DNA of 18,740 nucleotides from an uncultured bacterium. Lineage in GTDB: Bacteria > Hydrogenedentota > Hydrogenedentia > Hydrogenedentales > CAILVY01. Positions 1 to 7,885 of this stretch are shown piece after piece. Within the stretch, counting starts at the first letter, position 1; each line of letters opens with the position of its first letter. The position numbers and the translations under genes were made by a program. The DNA is taken from positions 1 through 18,740 of the forward strand of contig CALEDJ010000002.1 of the NCBI GenBank assembly GCA_937951485.1. The letters are read 5' to 3'. A model generated the notes under the pieces. That model did no database searches and was not told where the DNA came from. It saw nothing but the letters and a program-made list of their open reading frames with translations.

Positions 1-2
1 TC

Positions 3-3000
3 AGTGCGCATTCCCTGATGTTGGGGGGAGGTCCCGGTGGTGGCGGCGGGGGCGGCGGTGGCGGCGGGGGCGGCGATGGAGTTGGTGGTGGCGGTGGCGG
101 TGGTGGTTCGGGGGGGGGCGGCGGTGGCGGCTTCGTGTTTCTCGCCGACAAGGGCGCGGGCGGCGGCATTGAAGGCAGCATTGGGGGGACGGGCGGCCGT
201 GGGGGCAATGGAGGCGCAGGGGGCGCGGGTGCGCCGGGCGGCGCCGGCGCGCCGGGCGGCGCCAAGGATTTCCTGGAGTTAACGCCATACGCGGTGCCTG
301 TATCCAGCGATGACAAGGCCAACGGCGGCAGAGGCGGCGATGGCGGCAGAGGCGGCGATGGCGGCGGTTGCATTGTGCTGGCGGCACGGGGGATTCTGTA
401 TCTCGGAGCCAATGTGAACATTGACATATCCGCGTCGGCCCCCCTTGCAGGCCAGGCCGCGTCGGCCAATGGCGGCAACGGCGCTACTGGCGGCTCTGGC
501 GCGCCGGGCATGCTTAAACTTCAGGGGTCGGTAGTGGATATCGCGAAAGGGGCGAATCGCCCGACAGTACGCGCGGATAATTCCGCGGGATTTGCCGCCG
601 AAGTCAACGGCAAGATCACTTTCATCACCAACATGTCGCAATATGCCCTGAGTTTTCAGGTGCCCAACATGAGCAATTCCGCCACGCAAATCGGCGTCGC
701 GCAAAATGCGCCTGTCTTGACCGGGGCCAACATGTATCTGGGCGGCATGGCCGCCCCGCTGATTCCGCAGTTGTCTGGCGGCCCCGCCACGCACGGCTAT
801 CTCACCGGCGTGTTTTTCAACAGCCAGACGGTCTTTGCAACTCCGCCGCAGAGCGTGGTTAAGGGGGTGCAACTCATACGACTTACAGGCAATGCGTCGG
901 TTTATAATGGTTTTGACCAAATCGTACTCAGAAACACCAACGATGTGGATTTGGACAAAGTCGCCATCGGCGTCGGCGACCAGCCTTCCCGGTGGATTGG
1001 AGCGGGTACGGGCGACCTGCCTGCGGGCGCCCTGTGGACCACGGTCGTGCCGACGGGGATGTCTGTGGCGGTTCTGGTGAATGATCCCATCAGTGGCGAA
1101 GGCGAGGGCGAAGGTGAAGGTGAAGGCGAAGGCGAGGGAGAGGGCGAAGAAGAGGGCGAACCCGGGCCCACCATAGTCAATTTCTGTCAGGCGTTTCAAT
1201 TGGTGCTTGACAATCCGCTTCTGGACAATCTCGACGAGGAGTTTTCCAACTTCCTTGCTTTGCTTGAACCCGCAACGGCGGATCTGAACGGGTCGTTCTA
1301 TGTGAATCTGGAGGACCCGGACAATCTGGTCATTGAAGTGCTGGGCAATGGCATTCTTGACGCCGCAAATGAACTTGGTTTGCTTCAGCGTGTATTGAAT
1401 GACCCGGAATTCGACAACGGCATTCTTGATCATGCCACGGTGCTGACTGCGTGGGAGGCGAATTGGGATCAACTGCTGTACGGCAATATCGGTCCTCTGG
1501 CCCCGTTGTTGATCGCCATTGCGCCCGGATTGGCGGAAATCCTCGTCGGTTTCGTGACCCTGGGTGATGGTGATTTTGAAATGGTCTCGCCCACGGAAGC
1601 GCAAGGAGAAGGATCTTTCGGATTTGTAGCGGGGCTGTTGGCCCTTGTCAACGACTTTCTGACGGAATATGGCGGTTTCGCCAATCCCCATCTGTCAAAA
1701 CATGATTTTATCCTGATCCCGGAATTGACCAGAAAAGGAGATGCGGACGGAGACGGCTACACCAATATCGAGGAATACCGGTACTTCACGCCAAGCGTAT
1801 GCCTGCCGCCGCCGGTGGAAGAAGACGAAAAAGGGCCTTGGTCGGCCATTCGCTACCGCACCGCCGCGCTGAATCCGGATATTCACCCCGAGTATCCGCC
1901 TGTCGAAGGGGAACCGGAACCGACAGTGGTGGATTTCTGCGATGCGTTTCAAGCGCTGGTGGACAATCCGCTGCTGGCTGACCTGGACCCTGAATTCGCG
2001 CGCTTTATCCGCCTGTTTGAACCAAACAACGTGGACATCAACGGGTCCTTTTATGTGGACAGTTCAGGGGATGACTTGCTCATCGAGGTCAGCGGCAACG
2101 GCATCAAAGACGCCGCGAATGAATTGGGGCTGCTCCAGCGCATTCTGAATGACCCGGATTTCGATAACGGTGTGTTGAACCACGATGATGTTCTGGCGGC
2201 CTGGACGGCGAACAATGCCCAGATGACACGCGACATTGGCGCGTTGTCCCCGCTGCTCGACATCCTGATCCCCGGCATCCGCCAAGTCTTCGTCGGGTTC
2301 CTGACCTTGGGCGATGGCGATTTCACCATTATCTCCGCACCGACAGAAGAAGAACCCGACGCACCGCTAATCGTATACGGCAATGGGTCCTTCGGGTTTA
2401 TCGGCGCCATCTTCGCCCTGGTGGACGACCTTATAAGGCAGGAATTCGGTCAGGGATTTGCCAACCCCAATATCCGACAGGAAGATTATGTTTCCTTCGA
2501 GGCATTATTGCCTTGGGGCGACGCCGACGGCGATGGATTCACCAATCTGGAAGAATACGATTGGTTCTGGCCGAATCGTTGTCCCGACCCTGCTCCGGAA
2601 CCGGAAAAATATGCGGAAACCTTTGTCTTTTACCGCGAAGCCGCTCTTAATCCGGAGATCTATCCGGGAAGTGAAAGCGGCGAAGGCGAGGGGGAGGGCG
2701 AAGGCGAGGGTGAGGGCGAAGGCGAGGGGGAGGGCGAAGGCGAGGGGGAGGGCGAAGGCGAGGGTGAGGGCGAAGGCGAGGGTGAGGGCGAAGGCGAGGG
2801 TGAGGGCGAAGGCGAGGGTGAGGGCGAAGGCGAGGACGAGGGTGAAGGCGAGGGCGAAGGCGAGGGTTCAATTCCATGTTACCCCCACTCAGCAGACTTA
2901 AACGGCGATTTCAGCATATCCATTTCGGAATTGCTGCGGGTAATCCAATTCTATAATTATGGAGGATATCACTGCTATCCGGAGACAGAAGATGGCTATG

Positions 3001-3173
3001 CCCCCGGTCCTGGGGACACCGCTTGCAGCCGCCATGACAGTGACTTCAGGCTACCGCACTGGATAATTGACATCTCCGAACTTTTGCGCCTGATACAGTT
3101 TTTCAATATGCCGGGCTCTCAGTATCATTGCAGCGTCGGCACCGAAGACGGGTACGCGCCGGGAGCAGGATGA
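3..3173 (+). CDS. Giant secreted modular protein: Gly-rich region, two EF-hand domains, Gly-Glu linkers, dockerin-like C terminus (5' partial)
   Basis: The reading frame is open to the left edge, so the true start and presumably a signal peptide lie outside the window; residues here are counted from the first in-frame ATG at 18. Order of parts: a Gly-rich region with a run of 13 glycines (about 1-165) ending in GAPGMLKL; a non-repetitive part (about 165-358) with GGPATHG near 254; a Gly-Glu linker (360-381); two homologous ~245-residue domains (385-628 and 636-882), each with a canonical EF-hand loop (D575/D577/D579/Y581/N583/E586 and D835/D837/D839/F841/N843/E846); a long Gly-Glu linker (888-950); and two Cys-bounded dockerin-like repeats (954-1051). 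No transmembrane helix is seen at the C terminus. EF-hand and dockerin-like loops bind calcium in known families. A surface, matrix or complex-forming role is inferred. It shares its Gly-rich module with the next gene. The whole-protein function is not recognised. Confidence 0.85.
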   Translation, partial: SAHSLMLGGGPGGGGGGGGGGGGGDGVGGGGGGGGSGGGGGGGFVFLADKGAGGGIEGSIGGTGGRGGNGGAGGAGAPGGAGAPGGAKDFLELTPYAVPVSSDDKANGGRGGDGGRGGDGGGCIVLAARGILYLGANVNIDISASAPLAGQAASANGGNGATGGSGAPGMLKLQGSVVDIAKGANRPTVRADNSAGFAAEVNGKITFITNMSQYALSFQVPNMSNSATQIGVAQNAPVLTGANMYLGGMAAPLIPQLSGGPATHGYLTGVFFNSQTVFATPPQSVVKGVQLIRLTGNASVYNGFDQIVLRNTNDVDLDKVAIGVGDQPSRWIGAGTGDLPAGALWTTVVPTGMSVAVLVNDPISGEGEGEGEGEGEGEGEGEEEGEPGPTIVNFCQAFQLVLDNPLLDNLDEEFSNFLALLEPATADLNGSFYVNLEDPDNLVIEVLGNGILDAANELGLLQRVLNDPEFDNGILDHATVLTAWEANWDQLLYGNIGPLAPLLIAIAPGLAEILVGFVTLGDGDFEMVSPTEAQGEGSFGFVAGLLALVNDFLTEYGGFANPHLSKHDFILIPELTRKGDADGDGYTNIEEYRYFTPSVCLPPPVEEDEKGPWSAIRYRTAALNPDIHPEYPPVEGEPEPTVVDFCDAFQALVDNPLLADLDPEFARFIRLFEPNNVDINGSFYVDSSGDDLLIEVSGNGIKDAANELGLLQRILNDPDFDNGVLNHDDVLAAWTANNAQMTRDIGALSPLLDILIPGIRQVFVGFLTLGDGDFTIISAPTEEEPDAPLIVYGNGSFGFIGAIFALVDDLIRQEFGQGFANPNIRQEDYVSFEALLPWGDADGDGFTNLEEYDWFWPNRCPDPAPEPEKYAETFVFYREAALNPEIYPGSESGEGEGEGEGEGEGEGEGEGEGEGEGEGEGEGEGEGEGEGEGEGEGEGEGEGEDEGEGEGEGEGSIPCYPHSADLNGDFSISISELLRVIQFYNYGGYHCYPETEDGYAPGPGDTACSRHDSDFRLPHWIIDISELLRLIQFFNMPGSQYHCSVGTEDGYAPGAG
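1095..1160 (+). repeat. First Gly-Glu linker-coding repeat
   Basis: This stretch encodes an almost pure alternation of Gly and Glu (residues 360-381) using GGC/GGT/GGA and GAA/GAG codons. It ends in an irregular Glu-rich patch before Pro-Gly-Pro. It separates the Gly-rich N-terminal module from the first EF-hand domain. It is probably a flexible, highly acidic linker, possibly calcium-binding at low affinity; that role is inferred. Confidence 0.9.
1170..2665 (+). repeat. Tandem duplication of a ~245-residue domain carrying an EF-hand loop
   Basis: Copy A spans about 1170-1901 and copy B about 1923-2665. They align end to end. Both begin with T-[IV]-V-[ND]-F-C-x-A-F-Q, continue with LDNPLL / VDNPLL, share NGSFYV, DAANELGLLQR, GFVTLGDGDF / GFLTLGDGDF and GSFGF, then carry GDADGDG[YF]TN[IL]EEY. 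Both close with a motif of the type R-x-x-A-L-N-P-[DE]-I. The EF-hand loop has acidic or oxygen side chains at positions 1, 3, 5, 9 and 12, as in thrombospondin-type or dockerin-type calcium loops. I do not recognise the remaining ~200 residues as a named domain. The copies have clearly diverged, so the duplication is not recent. Confidence 0.85.
2679..2867 (+). repeat. Second Gly-Glu linker: 18-bp tandem repeat
   Basis: The DNA is a minisatellite. Eight near-perfect 18-bp units (GGCGAG GGXGAG GGCGAA, where X is G or T) fill 2685-2828, followed by degenerate units to 2867. It encodes Gly-Glu repeats (residues 888-950) with a single Gly-to-Asp change. Copy number is likely variable between strains through slippage. 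The repeat has no stop in several other frames, which produces spurious Arg/Pro-rich frames on the other strand. Confidence 0.92.
2877..3170 (+). other. Two Cys-bounded dockerin-like repeats at the C terminus of the first protein
   Basis: Repeat 1 runs from C954 to about residue 997 and repeat 2 from C1003 to the last residue 1051. Each begins C-x-x-H-[SD]-[AS]-D and has an I-S-E-L-L-R-[VL]-I-Q-F-[YF]-[NF] helix, then Y-H-C (C986 and C1038) and E-D-G-Y-A-P-G. Repeat 1 has a complete calcium loop (D960, N962, D964, S966, S968, E971). In repeat 2 the first half of the loop is replaced by residues including L, P, H and W, so calcium binding there is doubtful. The protein stops two residues after the second EDGYAPG. 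Paired EF-hand loops resemble cellulosomal dockerins. From memory, this motif recurs at C termini in Hydrogenedentes proteins; I could not verify that here. Confidence 0.75.
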
Positions 3174-3392
3174 TTTCATGGAAATGGACCAGGGTCTCCA
3201 TATATGGGAACAGAGTGAATCTGGGCGTCAACATGTTGTGGCTGCCTTTTCTGATTCCACTCAATAATGGCTATCACAGTGTAATTGATAAAGGAGGGGT
3301 TGCCTGGTAAGCATTGCTCAGTATGGTATCGGTAATCGGTTCGAATCTCCGAAAACTGCTTTGAGCAATGTGAATGTACGGGAAAAATGTCC
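3174..3392. other. Intergenic region with a long-looped inverted repeat
   Basis: No convincing gene is seen between the first giant gene and the promoter of the second. It holds a 9-bp perfect inverted repeat, CATTGCTCA at 3312-3320 and TGAGCAATG at 3362-3370, separated by 41 nt. An inner 4-bp stem (TCGG 3336-3339 with CCGA 3349-3352) lies in the loop. There is no T-run after it, so it is a poor intrinsic terminator. It could be a transcript 3'-end structure or a protein site. Confidence 0.4.
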
Positions 3393-3421
3393 TTGACTTT
3401 TCCTAAGATTTATTGAATAAT
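3393..3421 (+). promoter_or_regulatory. Sigma70-type promoter of the Ig-domain surface protein gene
   Basis: TTGACT (3393-3398) is followed after exactly 17 nt by AATAAT (3416-3421), each 5 of 6 to consensus, in a locally AT-rich stretch. Transcription would begin near 3428. That leaves a 5' leader of about 170 nt before the chosen start at 3601. Confidence 0.65.
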
Positions 3422-3585
3422 ACATAATGTGGAGAGTGTACGTGGTTTTTGTGGGCGGAATACCTCGTGATGTGGCGAGCGTGGGTTCAGTGCTGGCGCT
3501 ACGGGGGTTTTCGCGCCGTATACGGGTTTGGGCAGGTAATAGACAGGTAGTGCATTGTGAGGTGCATGTATCGGACACGTGGTTT

Positions 3586-3591
3586 GGGAGG
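3586..3591 (+). promoter_or_regulatory. Ribosome binding site that sets the start of the Ig-domain protein
   Basis: GGGAGG lies 9 nt before ATG 3601. The frame is open upstream to 3427, but those 58 residues look like untranslated leader and would bury the signal peptide. The site therefore favours ATG 3601. Confidence 0.75.
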
Positions 3592-3600
3592 AAAGATCAG

Positions 3601-6600
3601 ATGTTGACAAAACATTCCCGCTTTGTTATGACTTCGCGCCTGTTGCCGGTGATACTGGCGTTGGCATGCGCGCTGGGGTATGCCGGCATCGCAGCGGCCA
3701 ACCCCGATTTCTATGTCGGCAACAATACACAAGATTTGATTGCGCCGGCAGGGTCGCGCATTGAGTTCAATACGGATGCCTTTTCCATGGTGGGACAATG
3801 GGGCGCAGAACCGTTTTCATGGTTTGCGAGCAATGTTGACGGGGTTGCCGTCTATCGTTTTCGAAATGTCCTTATTGCACAGGGTGTTCAGGTGATTGTT
3901 CAGGGAACACGCCCATTGTCCATTGCCGCCGACCGGGACATGTATATTGGTTCTCCGATAAATGTCAGTGGTGACGTGCCGGGACGTGCTGGAGGCGGGG
4001 CAGGTGGTGGCGGCGGCTCGGGCGGTATTGGGAGAGCAGGGGCCACAACGGGCGGCGAAGGCGCTGCGCCCCGACCCTCTGCGGAAGGCGGCGCCGGTGG
4101 AAATTCTTATCTGAATGACGGCCAGCGTGGCGCGAATGGCACTGGGGGCGTTGTAGGCAATCTTGGTGGTACGGGATTGCCTGGCACCAATGGCGCGCAG
4201 GGAAACCCGGGCATGCCCGCGTTCAACAATTCCGCCATCGGAACACAGGGTCAAGGAGGACAAGGTGGCGATGGCGGCGGTGGCGGCAGCGGTGGTGCCG
4301 GCTTTCCTTCTCCTGGTAGTGGGGGGAACGGAGGTTCCGGCAACTGGTGGGGCAGCGGAGGCAATGGCAGTCCTGGTGGTCACGCTGGCGGTGGTGGTGG
4401 TTCCGGATCGCCTGGTCAGCCCGGCGGCGCTGGTGGCAACGGCCAGAATGGCGACGCGGGATATAGCGCCCAATTCTCACTTTCACCCAGTACCTTGAGT
4501 CTGGCGGCTGGTCCTGGCGGCGGTGGCGGTGGCGGCGGCGGCGGCGGCGGTGGTGGCGGACGTGGTGGCGGCGGTGGCGGTGGCGCGGCGGGCGGCGGCG
4601 GTGGCGGCGGCGGTGCTGGTGGTATTGCTTCGGGTATCGCCAACGGCGGGCGAGGAGGCAACAGTGGTGCCGGCGGTGCCGGTGGGCAAGGCGGCAATGG
4701 CGGTTATGGCGGCAGCGGCGGCAATGGCGGTTCCGGCGGGAATGGAGGCGGCGCCATCATTTTGTCTGCCCGTGGTCTGCTTCAAGTAACGGACTCCATG
4801 ACCGTGAATATTTCGGCTTCTGCGCCGACCACTGCCGGCCCGGGCGCAAATGGCACGCCTGGGGCGGGTGGATTGCCGGGATTGCCCGGTGGTTTCGGTT
4901 CTCCGGGTCAACGAGGATCATCGGGTTGGTTTGGAGATGGCGGTAATGGTGGTAGTGGTGGCAACGGCAATGCCGGCGGCGCCGGTGGCGCAGGCGGTTC
5001 GGGTGGCCGCGGCGGCGATGGGGGCGCCGGTGGATACGGCGCGCCGGGCATGTTAAAACTGCATGGCTCGATCATTCAGGCCAGCAACATGGTGGTGCTT
5101 GCGGCGAATGCAGCCAGCAGCGGCTATGAACACAACGGGCGGCTGTCGCTCATTTCGAATATGTCCGAAGAGTTGCTCGATGTCGCGCAACCCGACCTGG
5201 TGTTCTCCACACCGGCGCTGGTGCGCGGGCGCACGATCAATCCGGCCCTTCGAGGCACGACGGTCTTTGACCCGTTGCAGACCCATCCGTTGCTGCCCAA
5301 TCTGCTGGGCGGGCCGGCAACAGAGGGGCTGTGCCGAATCGGGCATGGTACCCTGCCGGATTATTGGAATAAGGCTATCGTTGATGCACAAGACCCCATT
5401 CAAACGCTGCCGGAGGACGACCCGGTCAACAGCGTCAAAGTAAAACTGCTGCAAAGTGGCGTGCTCAATGCGCTCAGTCCGTTCAGCACTTATGATCAAA
5501 TCTTCGTCATCAACGATACCGCCACCACATATACCGAATTGTATCTCAAGGTGGGCGCCAACGCGCCCCGACTCATCAACAACGGCACGGGCACACTGCT
5601 GCCGGGGCAGGTGTGGACCACCACCATTCCGCAGGGTTCCTGGCCTGTGCTGCTCCAGTTGGCGATTATCGTGGAGCAGCCGTCTCCGGCTGGCGCGTTC
5701 CCCGTGCCCGGAGAAATGGCTACTTTCTCGGTGAAGGCTGTCAGCGGCACGCCGTTGTTCTATCAGTGGCAAACCAACAGCCAAGGCCCGTGGGGTGATA
5801 TCGTTGGCGCGTCGGGGCCGATGGCATATGACCCGGTGACCAAGATTTACAGCGCGTCATACACCATATTCTCCGTCAACGAGCAGAAGCAGGGCGATTA
5901 CCGGGTGGTATTGACCAATGCGGCCGGCCCGAAGTATTCGAACGAGGTCTTTTTCAATGTCTTTGAGCCGCCCACGATCACGCTTCACCCCATAGATTGG
6001 ATTGTCTACCAGAGCCAGCCGATCTACTTCATGGTGGATGTTCTTGGCCCCGACGAAGACCCGATCAACTACACCATCGGCGAAAGTTATCAATGGTATT
6101 TCCGTATCACTGATAATAACGGCGTGCCGATCAACGGGGAAAATGACTGGGTGCCTGTCGGCACAAACAGCAACCGCCTGGACATTGTCAATCCGACAGC
6201 GGCCCATCAGGGCGATTACAAGTGCATTGTAACCAACCTCGCAGGGTCTGATGAATCGGAGATCGGCACGCTCAGAGTGCTTCCGGGCGTGTTCATCACA
6301 AAGCATCCCGCCAGCGTCTATGTTCCGTTGGGAACGCCGGAGGTAACCTTCGAAGTGGAGGTGATTGGTCCCAATCCGTCGTATCGCTGGCAGTACAGCG
6401 CCACATCCGGCGGACCGTTCAGCAACATCTCGTTGGTGGTCAACCCCACGGCCAATCAGCGCGTGTTGCGCATCCAGAATGTCGCCAGTGGGGATGCAGG
6501 GTTCTACCGGTGCCGGGCCTATAACCTTTCAGGCCAGCAGTTTTCCAACGAGGCGGAGTTGGGCATCAATGATCCGGGCATCCTGCAACACCCGGTCTCT

Positions 6601-7806
6601 GCGGTGCGTTGGCCCGGGGAATCGGTGGCGATGTCGGTCACCGCGGTCGGTACCCAACCGATTACGTATCGGTGGTATCACAATGGACAGGAGCGGCCAG
6701 GCCAAGTCGGATTCGGCAGCAACCTCATGTTCATCTCCAATGTTCAGAAATCGCATGACGGCGAGTACAGTTGCCGTGTCAGCAACTCTCAAGGGTATAT
6801 ATGGTCCAATAGTGCGATATTGACTGTGGTGGACCCGCCGCGGATTGATCTGGAACCCGTTGACCAGCAGGTGGAACCGGGCGCACCAGCCATCTTCCGC
6901 GTGGAAGCGTTCAGTGTGTACACTATGGCGTACCAGTGGTACAAAAATGGCCTTCCAATGGCGGATGAACCGGGGCGTGTCATCGGCACACACTCCAATC
7001 GCTTGCAGTTCCTGAACACGGTACAGGACGATGAAGCCTTCTATTATGTGCGCATTACCATCACCAAACCCGGAGACCCCATGAGAACGCTGTGGACCGA
7101 CTCGCGAGAAGCCTATTTGCAGGTGGGCGCGTCGCTCTCCATGGAAATTATCCGGCCCACGGGTCCCGACGCCGCCTATGTGGGGACGCCGTCTTATGTG
7201 TTTGAGGTGTTGGTGAAGAACGGCAAGGGCGAGCGCACCTATCGCTTCGAGCGGGAAGGCAGTCCCGTCGGTCCGCTGTTTCAGGGCATTGGGCAGGAGT
7301 TCGTCGCCCGCCTGACACTGAACGACATCGCTTTCAGCGATGCGGGTGATTACCGATGCAATGTGTGGGATGACCGCAACCCGGTGACTCCCGTGCAGTC
7401 GGATGTCATGACCCTGGGCGTGTTCAACAGGTTGAGTGTTCCGGTGATCACGGGACCTGAGGAATACGACCTGAAGGTCGGCGATCCACTCTACCTTGAA
7501 GTGGTCACCAGCGGCGGCATTCCGCCCTTGTCCTACGAGTGGAACCGCGAAGACTTGTTCACAAAGGCCGTGCATGCCGTGGGCGGCAATGATCCGTTCT
7601 TGAGCATCACTGCGCTTGAACTGGAAGACGAAGGGTACTACTACGTGGTGGTGGATGATGCCGGTTCTGACCCGCCCAAACAGTCCAACAAGATACTGGT
7701 CAATGTCAGACTCGGCGTGCCGGTGGCCGGTGGCTTGGGCATCGCAGTTTTGGCCGGGTTCACCGCAATGGCCGGCGCATTCGCGCTGCGTCGCAGGAAG
7801 AAGTAG
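3601..7806 (+). CDS. Giant surface protein: signal peptide, Gly-rich module, about seven Ig-like domains, C-terminal sorting tail
   Basis: 1401 residues from ATG 3601, chosen for its ribosome binding site and signal peptide. Residues 1 to about 33 form a Sec signal peptide (hydrophobic core LLPVILALACALGYAG, then AIAAANP-like cleavage region). Residues about 34-130 are a non-repetitive leader. Residues 131-480 are Gly-rich (GGxGG and poly-Gly), ending in GAPGMLKL, and 490-690 hold GGPATEG (570) and VWTTTIPQG. About seven Ig-like domains follow, near 690-790, 793-897, 897-990, 993-1078, 1080-1175, 1179-1275 and 1278-1370. They are recognised by Y-x-W strands and repeated G-D-Y-[RK]-C or G-E-Y-S-C core motifs. 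The last 31 residues are VPVAGG, a hydrophobic helix and RRRKK. An adhesin or matrix role at the cell surface is inferred. The long Gly-rich part matches the preceding gene, so the pair probably arose by module sharing. Confidence 0.9.
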   Translation: MLTKHSRFVMTSRLLPVILALACALGYAGIAAANPDFYVGNNTQDLIAPAGSRIEFNTDAFSMVGQWGAEPFSWFASNVDGVAVYRFRNVLIAQGVQVIVQGTRPLSIAADRDMYIGSPINVSGDVPGRAGGGAGGGGGSGGIGRAGATTGGEGAAPRPSAEGGAGGNSYLNDGQRGANGTGGVVGNLGGTGLPGTNGAQGNPGMPAFNNSAIGTQGQGGQGGDGGGGGSGGAGFPSPGSGGNGGSGNWWGSGGNGSPGGHAGGGGGSGSPGQPGGAGGNGQNGDAGYSAQFSLSPSTLSLAAGPGGGGGGGGGGGGGGGRGGGGGGGAAGGGGGGGGAGGIASGIANGGRGGNSGAGGAGGQGGNGGYGGSGGNGGSGGNGGGAIILSARGLLQVTDSMTVNISASAPTTAGPGANGTPGAGGLPGLPGGFGSPGQRGSSGWFGDGGNGGSGGNGNAGGAGGAGGSGGRGGDGGAGGYGAPGMLKLHGSIIQASNMVVLAANAASSGYEHNGRLSLISNMSEELLDVAQPDLVFSTPALVRGRTINPALRGTTVFDPLQTHPLLPNLLGGPATEGLCRIGHGTLPDYWNKAIVDAQDPIQTLPEDDPVNSVKVKLLQSGVLNALSPFSTYDQIFVINDTATTYTELYLKVGANAPRLINNGTGTLLPGQVWTTTIPQGSWPVLLQLAIIVEQPSPAGAFPVPGEMATFSVKAVSGTPLFYQWQTNSQGPWGDIVGASGPMAYDPVTKIYSASYTIFSVNEQKQGDYRVVLTNAAGPKYSNEVFFNVFEPPTITLHPIDWIVYQSQPIYFMVDVLGPDEDPINYTIGESYQWYFRITDNNGVPINGENDWVPVGTNSNRLDIVNPTAAHQGDYKCIVTNLAGSDESEIGTLRVLPGVFITKHPASVYVPLGTPEVTFEVEVIGPNPSYRWQYSATSGGPFSNISLVVNPTANQRVLRIQNVASGDAGFYRCRAYNLSGQQFSNEAELGINDPGILQHPVSAVRWPGESVAMSVTAVGTQPITYRWYHNGQERPGQVGFGSNLMFISNVQKSHDGEYSCRVSNSQGYIWSNSAILTVVDPPRIDLEPVDQQVEPGAPAIFRVEAFSVYTMAYQWYKNGLPMADEPGRVIGTHSNRLQFLNTVQDDEAFYYVRITITKPGDPMRTLWTDSREAYLQVGASLSMEIIRPTGPDAAYVGTPSYVFEVLVKNGKGERTYRFEREGSPVGPLFQGIGQEFVARLTLNDIAFSDAGDYRCNVWDDRNPVTPVQSDVMTLGVFNRLSVPVITGPEEYDLKVGDPLYLEVVTSGGIPPLSYEWNREDLFTKAVHAVGGNDPFLSITALELEDEGYYYVVVDDAGSDPPKQSNKILVNVRLGVPVAGGLGIAVLAGFTAMAGAFALRRRKK
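7711..7803 (+). other. Tripartite C-terminal sorting or anchor signal (VPVAGG + helix + RRRKK)
   Basis: Residues 1371-1401 of the Ig protein have a short motif (V1373-P-V-A-G-G1378), a hydrophobic segment of about 18 residues and a terminal RRRKK. This is the layout of PEP-CTERM, IPTL-CTERM and similar bacterial sorting tags, which are cut and anchored by exosortase-type or rhombosortase-type enzymes. No such enzyme gene lies in the window. It could also act simply as a membrane anchor. Confidence 0.65.
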
Positions 7807-7832
7807 TCTTACACTCGATAACAGGTGGTATC

Positions 7833-7865
7833 GCGGGCCGGACGTCTTCGGGGCGTCCGGCCCGC
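7833..7865 (+). terminator. Strong GC-rich hairpin after the Ig protein gene
   Basis: Perfect 12-bp stem: GCGGGCCGGACG (7833-7844) pairs with CGTCCGGCCCGC (7854-7865). The apex contains cTTCGg, a stable UUCG-type tetraloop in RNA. No T-run follows, so it may act as a 3'-end stabiliser or a weak or Rho-assisted terminator. It lies between stop 7806 and queG at 7886. Confidence 0.6.
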
Positions 7866-7885
7866 TCGCATAAAAGGCGTTTCTC

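Noticed and set aside
279-1691. 470-codon minus-strand frame opposite the first giant gene
   Set aside because: Its composition follows from Gly- and Gly-Glu-coding DNA read backwards. The plus-strand protein has EF-hands and duplicated domains.
2685-2828. CRISPR-like array
   Set aside because: The 18-bp units are contiguous with no spacers and encode the Gly-Glu linker in frame.
3335-3352. GGTTCGAATC, tRNA T-loop-like sequence in the first intergenic gap
   Set aside because: The flanking bases do not form a 5-bp T-stem and there is no cloverleaf, so neither a tRNA nor a clear att site is supported.
4505-4620. GGC/GGT triplet-rich tract as a possible regulatory repeat
   Set aside because: It is in frame and codes for poly-Gly in the surface protein, consistent with the flanking Gly-rich coding sequence.
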